Of a stretch of 59,053 nucleotides of DNA, positions 9,591 to 16,928 are shown piece after piece. Each line of letters begins with the position of its first letter. Position 1 is the first letter of the stretch. Origin of the DNA: Rhodocyclaceae bacterium. Its GTDB lineage: Bacteria > Pseudomonadota > Gammaproteobacteria > Burkholderiales > Rhodocyclaceae. The stretch spans positions 1 through 59,053 of the forward strand of contig JAEUNJ010000201.1 of the NCBI GenBank assembly GCA_016791145.1. The letters run 5' to 3'. A model generated the notes under the pieces. The model had not been told where the DNA came from. It made no database searches and saw only the letters and a program-made list of their open reading frames with translations. A program made the translations under genes and the position numbers.

Positions 9591-10457
9591 ATGGATGCAC
9601 CAGTCATGAGTCCCGAAGTGGCCCGGCCGCGCGCCGTCGAACGCGTCGTCGGCGGCCAGGGCGTGATGGACGGCGCCGGGGTGCGGATCAACCGGGTCCT
9701 CACCCAGAACCTGCAGCGGCGGCTCGATCCCTTCCTGATGCTGGACATCTTCGGCAGCAACGACCCCGGCGACTACATCGCCGGCTTCCCGGACCACCCG
9801 CACCGGGGCTTCGAGACCGTCACCTACATGATCGCCGGACGCATGCGCCACCGGGACAACGCGGGACACGAAGGCCTGCTGGAAAACGGCGGCATGCAGT
9901 GGATGACGGCCGGGCGCGGCGTCGTCCACTCGGAGATGCCGGAGCAGGAGGAGGGGGTCATGGAAGGCTTCCAGCTCTGGCTCAACCTGCCCGCGAAGGA
10001 CAAGATGGCGGCCCCGTGGTATCGGGACTTCCAGGCCGCGGACCTGCCCCGCTACCGGACGGGCGAGGGCGTCGAGGTCACGGTCATCGCCGGCACGAGC
10101 CGCGGCGTCGCCGGCGCCGTCAGCCGGCCGGTGACCGAGCCGCTGTACCTGGACATCCACCTGCCGGCCGGTGCGGAATTCGCGGAAGTCCTCCCTGCCG
10201 GCCACAACGCCTTCGTCGTGCCCTACCGGGGCGAGGTGGCGCTGGGCGAAACGCAGGTGCCCCGCGGCCGCATGGCCCTGCTCGGCAACGACGGTGACGG
10301 CGTCGCCCTGCGGGCCACGGGCGGGGCGGCCAAGGCGGTGCTGATCGCCGGCCGGCCCCTGAACGAACCCGTCGTCCAGCACGGCCCCTTCGTGATGAAC
10401 AGCCAGGAGGAGATCCTCCAGGCCTTCCGCGACTACCGGGACGGCAGGTTCGCCTGA
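9591..10457 (+). CDS. Pirin family protein
   Basis: A bicupin protein of 288 residues. The metal-binding motif HPHRGFETVTYM (about residue 64) with its His residues and the later MQWMTAGRGVVHSEMP are classic pirin landmarks. Some pirins, such as E. coli YhhW, have quercetin 2,3-dioxygenase activity; others act as redox-responsive iron proteins. An in-frame ATG 15 bp downstream is an alternative start. It probably shares a transcript with azoR. Confidence 0.93.
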   Translation: MDAPVMSPEVARPRAVERVVGGQGVMDGAGVRINRVLTQNLQRRLDPFLMLDIFGSNDPGDYIAGFPDHPHRGFETVTYMIAGRMRHRDNAGHEGLLENGGMQWMTAGRGVVHSEMPEQEEGVMEGFQLWLNLPAKDKMAAPWYRDFQAADLPRYRTGEGVEVTVIAGTSRGVAGAVSRPVTEPLYLDIHLPAGAEFAEVLPAGHNAFVVPYRGEVALGETQVPRGRMALLGNDGDGVALRATGGAAKAVLIAGRPLNEPVVQHGPFVMNSQEEILQAFRDYRDGRFA

Positions 10458-10559
10458 CAGGGAGCGGGCCCGCTCGCGCCGGGGGCCGCGGGTGACCCCC
10501 GCCCTCTGTTGGACAAGCCTCGCCTCTTCGCGCCGTCCGACACCCGAGGCGCGCCCCGG

Positions 10560-10663
10560 TCGGGTCGGCGGGGCGTTCTGCGGAGCGAAGCAAAGGAGGA
10601 GGCGCCGACCGTGTCGGTCGGCGACGGGGGACATGAGCGCAGCGGAGTGCCCCGCCGACCCGA
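10560..10663. other. Nested inverted-repeat element in the 409-bp gap before the corrinoid operon
   Basis: The gap 10458-10866 has no convincing gene. Within it, 10560-10574 pairs perfectly with 10649-10663 (15 bp). Inside that lies a second perfect 8-bp hairpin, 10603-10610 with 10616-10623 and a 5-nt loop. A 14-bp GC palindrome also occurs at 10462-10475, just after the pirin stop codon. The layout suggests either a dispersed extragenic repeat or a structured leader or small RNA. No cobalamin-riboswitch B12 box was found despite the corrinoid gene that follows. Confidence 0.55.
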
Positions 10664-10866
10664 TCCCGCACACTCCGGCGTCCGTTGTGCTCGCCTCCGA
10701 GGCCATCGCGTGCAACGAAGCACCAGGCCCCTCGGCGATGTTGCATCTGGCATTTCTCCCGGACTCTCCCGCCGACCGCGGAACGCCCTCGCGGCAGGCG
10801 CCCCGCGGCGTATGATTGGCCGGGGACTCGCCTCGATCCGAATCCGGGAAGACAAGGGAGAACGCG

Positions 10867-11499
10867 ATGCATGCACTGGTCGAACCATTCCGCCGGTCGC
10901 TGGAAGTCCTCGACCGCGTGGGTGCCGAGAGGATCTTCGAGGAGGCCCTGGCATCGGCGACGCCCATCCAGGCCGTCGAGGGCGTGGTCGTGCCGGCCCT
11001 GCAGCAGATGGGAGATGCCTGGGAGGCCGGCGCCGTCGCCCTGTCCCAGATCTACATGGGGGGCCGCTTCTGCGAGGAACTCGTGGAAAAGGTGCTGCCT
11101 CCCAGCGACCCGGACCGCAAGCACCAGCCGCGCTCCGCCATCGTCGTCTTCAGCGACTACCACATGCTCGGCAAGCGCATCGTCTATTCCCTGATGCGCG
11201 CCAGCGGCTTCGAGCTCTTCGACTACGGCCGCATGGATGCCGACGAACTGGTACAGCGCGCCGTGGCGGACGGAATCCGCGTGCTCCTGATCTCCGTGCT
11301 GATGCTGCCCTCGGCCCTCAAGGTGCGGGAGGTCAGCACCCGCCTGCGGGCGGCGAGCCCCGGCATCCGCATCATCGTCGGCGGGGCGCCCTTCCTCTTC
11401 GACGAGCGCCTGTGGGTGGACGTCGGGGCCGACGCCATGGGCCGCAGCGCCGCCGACGCCGTGACCATCGTCGGCGGCTGGATGGAGGAAATGCCATGA
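10867..11499 (+). CDS. Corrinoid (B12)-binding protein, MtaC/MtbC type
   Basis: A 210-residue protein with an N-terminal helical cap (B12-binding_2-like, residues 1-85) and a C-terminal Rossmann-like cobalamin domain. The DxHxxG motif is visible as SDYHMLG with the expected cobalt-ligating His99. The later SVLML and VGGAPF segments match the SxL and GG elements that hold the nucleotide tail. In known systems such proteins carry a methyl group between two methyltransferases. Here it begins a four-gene operon: its last codons overlap the next gene by 4 bp (ATGA). The ATG chosen is preceded by AAGGGAGAACGCG. No substrate-specific methyltransferase (MtaB or MttB type) is nearby, so catalysis versus sensing is open. 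Confidence 0.9.
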   Translation: MHALVEPFRRSLEVLDRVGAERIFEEALASATPIQAVEGVVVPALQQMGDAWEAGAVALSQIYMGGRFCEELVEKVLPPSDPDRKHQPRSAIVVFSDYHMLGKRIVYSLMRASGFELFDYGRMDADELVQRAVADGIRVLLISVLMLPSALKVREVSTRLRAASPGIRIIVGGAPFLFDERLWVDVGADAMGRSAADAVTIVGGWMEEMP

Positions 11500-12563
11500 C
11501 CGGCGGGACCATGACTTCCATGCAGCGGACCCTGACGGCCCTGGGCCAGCGGGAGCCCGACCGCGTCCCCCTGTTCCTGCTGACGACCCACCATGGCGCC
11601 AAGGAACTCGGCCTGTCGATCGAGGAGTACTACTCCCGGGCCGAATATGTCATCGAGGGGCAGCTGCGCCTGCTGGAGAAATACCGGGCGGATTGCCTCT
11701 ACGGCTTCCACTACGCTTCCATCGAGGTCGAGGCCTGGGGCGGCACCAGCCTGTTCTTCCCGGACGGCCCGCCCCTGTGCGGCGCTCCGGTGATCACGAG
11801 GCCCGAGGCCATCGACGGGCTTCGCCCGCCCGCCGTCGACGGGGCTGCGGGCCTCCAGCGGGTGCTGGAGGCCCTGCGCGGCCTGAAGGCGCGGGTCGGC
11901 GACACGGTGCCGATCATCGGCGTGGCGATCTCGCCTTTCTCGCTGCCGGTCATGCAAATGGGCTTCGACCGCTACCTCGAACTGATCCACGAGCAACCGG
12001 CCCGCTTCGAGCGCCTCATGGAGGCCAACATCGCCTTCACGGTCGAATGGGCCAACGCGCAGCTGGCCGCCGGCGCAACGGCGATCTGCTATTTCGATCC
12101 GGTGTCGTCCACCACGAACATTCCCCGCCAGCTCTACCTGTCCACCGGCCATCGGGTGGCGAAGCGGACGCTGGCGCAGATCAAGGGGCCGACGGCGACC
12201 CACATGGCCTCCGGTCGCTGCCTGGGCATCATCGGCGACATCGCCGACACGGGCACCGCCATCGTCGGCGTCAGCGGCCTCGAGGACATGCGTGAGCTGA
12301 AGGCGGCGGCCAACAAGCGCGTCAGCCTGCTCGGCAACCTGAATGGCATCGAAATGCGCCGCTGGTCGCCGACCGACGCAGAGGCCGCCGTGAAGCGGGC
12401 CATCGCCCAGGCCGGGCGCGGCGGCGGCTTCCTGCTGGCCGACAACCACGGCGAGATTCCCTGGTGCGTCCAGGACGAGGTCCTGCTGGCCATCGGCGAG
12501 GCCGTCGAGCGCTGGGGGCGCTATCCGCTCGACTGGGTGGACGGCTGGACGGACGAGGCCTGA
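11496..12563 (+). CDS. UroD/MtaA-family methyltransferase-like protein with altered metal site
   Basis: A 355-residue member of the uroporphyrinogen decarboxylase superfamily, closest in pattern to MtaA/CmuA-type methyltransferases that move methyl groups from corrinoid proteins to thiols. The TIM-barrel motifs are present: EPDRVPLFLL near the N-terminus, FDPVSSTTNIPRQLY mid-protein and GNLNGIEMRRW late. The family Zn site is His-x-Cys plus a distant Cys. Here the corresponding positions read H236-M-A238 and, in ADNHGEIP, H318, so both expected cysteines appear replaced. C242 is close by. Start overlaps the corrinoid gene (ATGA). It could be a catalytically changed methyltransferase or a sensor of corrinoid methylation state. 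Confidence 0.85.
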   Translation: MTGGTMTSMQRTLTALGQREPDRVPLFLLTTHHGAKELGLSIEEYYSRAEYVIEGQLRLLEKYRADCLYGFHYASIEVEAWGGTSLFFPDGPPLCGAPVITRPEAIDGLRPPAVDGAAGLQRVLEALRGLKARVGDTVPIIGVAISPFSLPVMQMGFDRYLELIHEQPARFERLMEANIAFTVEWANAQLAAGATAICYFDPVSSTTNIPRQLYLSTGHRVAKRTLAQIKGPTATHMASGRCLGIIGDIADTGTAIVGVSGLEDMRELKAAANKRVSLLGNLNGIEMRRWSPTDAEAAVKRAIAQAGRGGGFLLADNHGEIPWCVQDEVLLAIGEAVERWGRYPLDWVDGWTDEA

Positions 12564-12576
12564 ACGCGGCATCGCC

Positions 12577-14346
12577 ATGGCTGAACGCCTCTGCATCTTC
12601 TGCTGCGCGAACTTCCTGCCCGAGCTCGCGGCCGCCGCCGGCGCCTGGGAAGACGTTGCCGTGGCCGCCTTCCCGGCCCGGTGCGGCCGCCCTCCCATCG
12701 CCTGGGACGAGTTGCGCCCCCTGCTCCCGGCCGGCTGCAGCCAGGTCGTGGTCCTGGGCCGCGCCTGCCTGGGCGGCCTCGGCGCCCTGCCGGGAGACTT
12801 CCCGCCGACCCGCATCCGGCCCGTGGACCAGTGCTTCCACCTGGTGGCCGGGGAACAATTGGTCAACGAGGCGATCACCGGCGGCGGTTACCTGGTCACC
12901 CCGGCCTGGCTGGCCGACTGGCGCGGCCAGCTGAAGGCCATGGGCTTCGACCCCGGACAGGCCCGCGACTTCTTCCGGGATTTCGCCCGCGAACTGGTGT
13001 TCTTCGACACGGGCCTGGACCCGGAAAGCCGCCACCGCCTGGCGGAACTGGAGGAAGCGACCGGCCTTCCCGGCCGGCGGGTCGCGGTCGGGCTGGACCA
13101 TGTGCGGCCCATGCTGGCGAACGTCGTCCTCGAGTGGCGGCTGGAAGCGGAGCGGCGGGCGGCGGGCGAACGGAACCGCCGGCACGGGGCCGAACTGGCG
13201 GATCACGTGGCGGCCATGGACGTCCTGGCCCGGCTGGCCCGGACGCGCCACGAGACGGAGGCCATCGCCACCATCGACGAACTTTTCCAGATGCTGTTCG
13301 CACCCGCCGCCCTGCACTACCTGCGGGTGGAGAACGGCGTCCCGATCGCCATCCGGCCGATCCCCGAGGCGATGGAGGCGGACATGCGCGCCCTCGCCAC
13401 GGCCTACGCATGGACCCGGGACGACCGGGGATTCCTCCTCCGCATCCAGCATGGCGAGGAGACCATGGGCATCGTCGCCGTGGACGGGCTGGCCTTTCCG
13501 GCCTATCGGGAGCGTTACCTGAACATGGCGCTGGCGGTGGCCGGGGTCTGCGGACTGGCCATCGAGAATGCGCGCAACCGCCGCCGCCTGCTGGACGCCG
13601 AGAAGATGGCCTCCCTCGCCATCATGGTCGCCGGCGTGGCCCATGAGGTCAATACGCCGCTCGGCGTCGGGCTCGCCGCCTCGAGCGCCCTGCAGGGCAA
13701 GGCCCGCGAACTGGCGGAACGCTTCGCGGCCCGCACCATGACCCAGTCCGACCTGCAGGCCTACCTGGCGAACGCGGAGGCCGCGACCCGCCTGATCCGC
13801 GACAACCTGGAACGCATCGGACACCTGGTCGACGCCTTCCGCCAGGTCGCCGTGGACGGCCGGGTGACCGACCACGGCCGGTTCAGGTTCCGGGCCTGCC
13901 TGGAGGATGCGCTCGCCACCTTCGGGGAGCGGCTGTCCGGCGACCGGGTCGCGGTGAACATCGCCTGCGATCCGGCCCTGGAGGTCGACAGCGTGGCGGG
14001 CGACTGGGCCAGCATCTTCGTCAACCTGATCGGCAATTCCCTCCGGCACGGATTCAAGGGCCGTGCCCATGGCACCATAGCGATCCAGGTCCGCGAGGAG
14101 GGCGCGCGCCTGCGTGTCGAGTATGCGGACGACGGGGTCGGCCTCGCGCCGGCATCCCTCGCCCGCATCTTCGATCCTTTCTTCACCACCGACCTGCAAC
14201 AGGGCATGGGGCTCGGCATGCATCTCGTCTACAACCTGATCACCCATCGCTTCGGCGGCACGATCCAGTGCGAAAGCCGGGCGGGGGAAGGGCTGCGGAT
14301 GCACATCGACGTCCCCTTGAGGCCGCACCGGGAAACCGCGCCATGA
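12577..14346 (+). CDS. DUF1638-like/GAF-like sensor histidine kinase
   Basis: A 589-residue predicted cytoplasmic kinase with no transmembrane segment. Residues about 1-185 match the pattern of DUF1638, a Cys-bearing domain otherwise found in proteins next to methanogen-type methyltransferases: CANFLPELA, LGRACLGGL, VDQCFHLVAG and YLVTPAWLADWR follow in the right order. Residues about 215-335 look GAF-like. The kinase core has the phospho-acceptor H356 in AHEVNTPLG, an N-box (NLIGNSLRHG), a G1 box (DDGVGL) and a G2 region (GMGLGMHL). It lies 13 bp after the methyltransferase-like gene and overlaps the next gene by 4 bp. The DUF1638 assignment rests on motif memory only. Confidence 0.8.
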   Translation: MAERLCIFCCANFLPELAAAAGAWEDVAVAAFPARCGRPPIAWDELRPLLPAGCSQVVVLGRACLGGLGALPGDFPPTRIRPVDQCFHLVAGEQLVNEAITGGGYLVTPAWLADWRGQLKAMGFDPGQARDFFRDFARELVFFDTGLDPESRHRLAELEEATGLPGRRVAVGLDHVRPMLANVVLEWRLEAERRAAGERNRRHGAELADHVAAMDVLARLARTRHETEAIATIDELFQMLFAPAALHYLRVENGVPIAIRPIPEAMEADMRALATAYAWTRDDRGFLLRIQHGEETMGIVAVDGLAFPAYRERYLNMALAVAGVCGLAIENARNRRRLLDAEKMASLAIMVAGVAHEVNTPLGVGLAASSALQGKARELAERFAARTMTQSDLQAYLANAEAATRLIRDNLERIGHLVDAFRQVAVDGRVTDHGRFRFRACLEDALATFGERLSGDRVAVNIACDPALEVDSVAGDWASIFVNLIGNSLRHGFKGRAHGTIAIQVREEGARLRVEYADDGVGLAPASLARIFDPFFTTDLQQGMGLGMHLVYNLITHRFGGTIQCESRAGEGLRMHIDVPLRPHRETAP

Positions 14347-16433
14347 GTGCCGACCAGGATTTCTCCGACCTCTTCGCGCCGGAACCGGCACCCGGCGCAG
14401 CCGCCGCGGCGCCCTGGAAGATCCTCCTGGTGGATGACGAGCCGGACATTCACGCCGCCCTGCGCCTGGCCCTCTACGACATCGTGATCCAGGACCGGCC
14501 CTTGCGCCTGCTCGATGCCCGGTCAGCGGCCGAGGCCCGCGCCCTGTTCGCCGAGCATCCGGACATCGCAGTGGTCCTCCTCGACGTCGTGATGGAGACG
14601 GAGCAGGCCGGTCTGGAACTGGTCCGCCACATCCGCCGCGACCTGCAGAACCGCCGAGCCCAGATCCTCATCGTCACCGGCCAGCCCGGCTACGCGCCGC
14701 AACGGCAAGTGGTCACCGAATACGAGATCGACGGCTACCGGCTGAAATCGGACCTGACGGCGGAGAAGATCTTCGTCTCGGTCTATGCCGCCCTGCGCAC
14801 CCACCAGGTGCTGCTGCAGCTGGAGAACTACCGGACGGACCTGGAGCGCATGGTCGGCGAGCGGACGGCGGCGCTGCAGAGCGCCAGCGACCGCCTCGCC
14901 GAGACCGATTTCGCCATGGAGAAGGTGGGGATCGGCATCGCCTGGAACGATTCCGAGAGCGGACGCTTCCTCTATGCCAACGGCGAGACATGCCGACAGC
15001 TCGGTTACGACCGGGAGGAGATCCTGGGCATCACCGTTTCCGACATCAATCCCGATTTCCCGCCCGAGGCGGTGCGCCGGGTAGCCCGCGAATTGGCCGC
15101 CCAGGGGGGCTACCTGCGGATCGAGACGCGGCACCGCCGCAAGGACGGCAGTTCCTTTCCGGTGGAAGCCACCATCTTTCTGCGCCAGCGGGAGGGGCGG
15201 GCCTGGTTCATCGTCTTTTCCAACGACATCACGGTCCGCAAGGCGGCGGAGCGCGAGCTGATCGAGGCCCGCGACGCCGCCGAGGCGGCCAGCCGGGCGA
15301 AGAGCACCTTCCTGGCCAACATGTCGCACGAGTTGCGCACGCCGATGAACGCCATCATCGGCCTGACCGGACTGGCCAAGCGGCACGCCGACAACCCCCG
15401 GCTGCTGGACCACCTCGAAAAGGTCGAGCAGGCCTCCCGCAACCTGCTCGGCATCATCAACGACATCCTGGACATCTCCAAGATCGAGGCCGAGCGCATG
15501 ACCCTCGAGCAGGTGGACTTCCGCCTCGGCGAGGTGCTGGAGAACCTCGTCAGCCTGATCGGCCACAAGGCCCGGACCAAGGGCCTCGAGTTGACGATCG
15601 ACCTGCCGCCCGACCTCATGGCCCTCCCGCTCACGGGCGACCCGTTGCACCTGGGCCAGATCCTGCTCAACCTGGCCGGCAATGCCGTGAAGTTCACCAG
15701 CACCGGCTCGGTGGCGATCCAGGCGGCCATCGTCGAGGACCACGGCCAGGAGGCCACCCTGCGCTTCGAGGTCCGGGACACCGGCATCGGCATACGGGCG
15801 GAAGACCAGCAGCGGCTGTTCACCGCCTTCGAGCAGGCGGACGGATCCATGACCAGGAAGTACGGTGGCACCGGCCTGGGCCTGGCGATCAGCAAGCGGC
15901 TGGTCCAGTTGATGGGCGGGCGCATCGGCGTGGACAGCGCCCCCGGGCAGGGGAGCCGCTTCTGGTTCTCGGTCCGGCTCCGCAAGGCATCCGGCGGCCC
16001 GGCGCCGACGCCCGGCGCCCCGGAGGGCTCGGCCGAAGCCCAGATCCGCGCCCGCCATCCCGGCGCCCGGGTGCTCCTGGTCGAGGACGAGCCCATCAAC
16101 CAGGAGGTGTCGCGGGTCCTGCTCGAGGAAGTCGGATTCCGGGTGGACGTGGCCGAGCACGGCCGCCGGGCGGTGGACCTGGCGAACCAGGCGGACTACG
16201 CGCTGATCCTGATGGACATGCAGATGCCGGTCATGAACGGCATCGAGGCGACGCGGGCGATCCGCTCCGGACGGCGCAATGCCCGCACGCCCATCGTCGC
16301 CATGACCGCCAACGCCTTCGAGGAGGACCGCCAGGTCTGCCTGGCCGCCGGCATGGACGACCACGTCGGCAAACCCATCGACGACAAGGTCCTGTTCGAG
16401 ACCCTGCTGCGCTGGCTGGACGCGCCGCGCTGA
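14343..16433 (+). CDS. Hybrid histidine kinase, REC-PAS-HisKA-HATPase-REC
   Basis: A soluble 696-residue hybrid kinase ending the corrinoid operon. The N-terminal receiver (about 25-165) has the acidic pocket VDDEP, phospho-acceptor D81 (VVLLDVVME) and the conserved Lys in YRLKSDL; the EIDGYRLKSDLT pattern resembles receivers of DUF3369-type regulators. A short coiled segment leads to one PAS domain (about 195-300). The HisKA domain carries H329 (NMSHELRTP), followed by HATPase_c (GNAVKF, DTGIGI, GTGLGLAI). The C-terminal receiver has VEDEP, D625 and K in VGKPID. The first receiver is well placed to accept phosphate from H356 of the preceding kinase. No DNA-binding output is present. Confidence 0.93.
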   Translation: MSADQDFSDLFAPEPAPGAAAAAPWKILLVDDEPDIHAALRLALYDIVIQDRPLRLLDARSAAEARALFAEHPDIAVVLLDVVMETEQAGLELVRHIRRDLQNRRAQILIVTGQPGYAPQRQVVTEYEIDGYRLKSDLTAEKIFVSVYAALRTHQVLLQLENYRTDLERMVGERTAALQSASDRLAETDFAMEKVGIGIAWNDSESGRFLYANGETCRQLGYDREEILGITVSDINPDFPPEAVRRVARELAAQGGYLRIETRHRRKDGSSFPVEATIFLRQREGRAWFIVFSNDITVRKAAERELIEARDAAEAASRAKSTFLANMSHELRTPMNAIIGLTGLAKRHADNPRLLDHLEKVEQASRNLLGIINDILDISKIEAERMTLEQVDFRLGEVLENLVSLIGHKARTKGLELTIDLPPDLMALPLTGDPLHLGQILLNLAGNAVKFTSTGSVAIQAAIVEDHGQEATLRFEVRDTGIGIRAEDQQRLFTAFEQADGSMTRKYGGTGLGLAISKRLVQLMGGRIGVDSAPGQGSRFWFSVRLRKASGGPAPTPGAPEGSAEAQIRARHPGARVLLVEDEPINQEVSRVLLEEVGFRVDVAEHGRRAVDLANQADYALILMDMQMPVMNGIEATRAIRSGRRNARTPIVAMTANAFEEDRQVCLAAGMDDHVGKPIDDKVLFETLLRWLDAPR

Positions 16434-16443
16434 GGGTCCGCAT

Positions 16444-16473
16444 GCCGCCGCCGGCGACGGGGGATGCGGCGGC
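16444..16473. terminator. Possible hairpin between convergent genes
   Basis: GCCGCCGC at 16444-16451 pairs with GCGGCGGC at 16466-16473 in the 45-bp gap between two convergent genes. It could end transcription from either side, but there is no T-tract, so this is weak. Confidence 0.35.
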
Positions 16474-16478
16474 GTCGC

Positions 16479-16898
16479 TCAGGGGAACAGGGAACGCCAC
16501 CAGCGCCGCCGGTTTTCCGGCTGGGGCCGGGGCGGCTTCAGGTCCTCGGGGGGCACGCGGCTCAGGATCCAGCCGGGCAGGGGCGGATTCTTCGAAGAGC
16601 CGCAGGAAACGCCCAGGTTGTCCGGATCATAGATCTTCACGAAGGACGGCCGTTCCAGGTCATCGGCATAGACGATGCTGCAGTAGTCGTGCCGGTGATT
16701 CTCGCGCAGCAGGGCATCCACTCTTTCGATGAAGGCCGCCACGTCCCGGGCCTCCGCCGGCGCCGGCGGCACCGCTTCGCCGACCGCATAGACGTACCAG
16801 CCGGTGGCTGGATCGATGCGCCGCCAAAAGGCCGACAACTGGTCCCAGGACATGATGGACCAGAGCCGGCCGGCGTAAAGGGACTGGAACTCGCCCAT
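16479..16898 (-). CDS. Conserved-looking hypothetical protein
   Basis: A 139-residue soluble protein that I do not recognise. It has an aromatic-rich N-terminus (LWSIMSWDQLSAFWRRIDPATGWYVYAVGE), a central segment YCSIVYADDLERPSFVKIYDPDNLGVSCGSS and a proline- and arginine-rich C-terminus. No signal peptide or membrane helix is seen. The pattern SxVYADDxxxPxFVKIYDP looks like a structured enzyme-free fold in small betaproteobacterial proteins. It follows ilvD by 30 bp on the same strand and may share its transcript. Confidence 0.7.
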   Translation of the reverse strand: MGEFQSLYAGRLWSIMSWDQLSAFWRRIDPATGWYVYAVGEAVPPAPAEARDVAAFIERVDALLRENHRHDYCSIVYADDLERPSFVKIYDPDNLGVSCGSSKNPPLPGWILSRVPPEDLKPPRPQPENRRRWWRSLFP

Positions 16899-16928
16899 GT
16901 CGGATGGATTGTGCCGGCGGGACGCGGA

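Noticed and set aside
10458..10866. Cobalamin riboswitch ahead of the corrinoid operon
   Set aside because: No B12-box or the conserved GCC-ACTG core is visible; the only structure is the nested hairpin reported separately.
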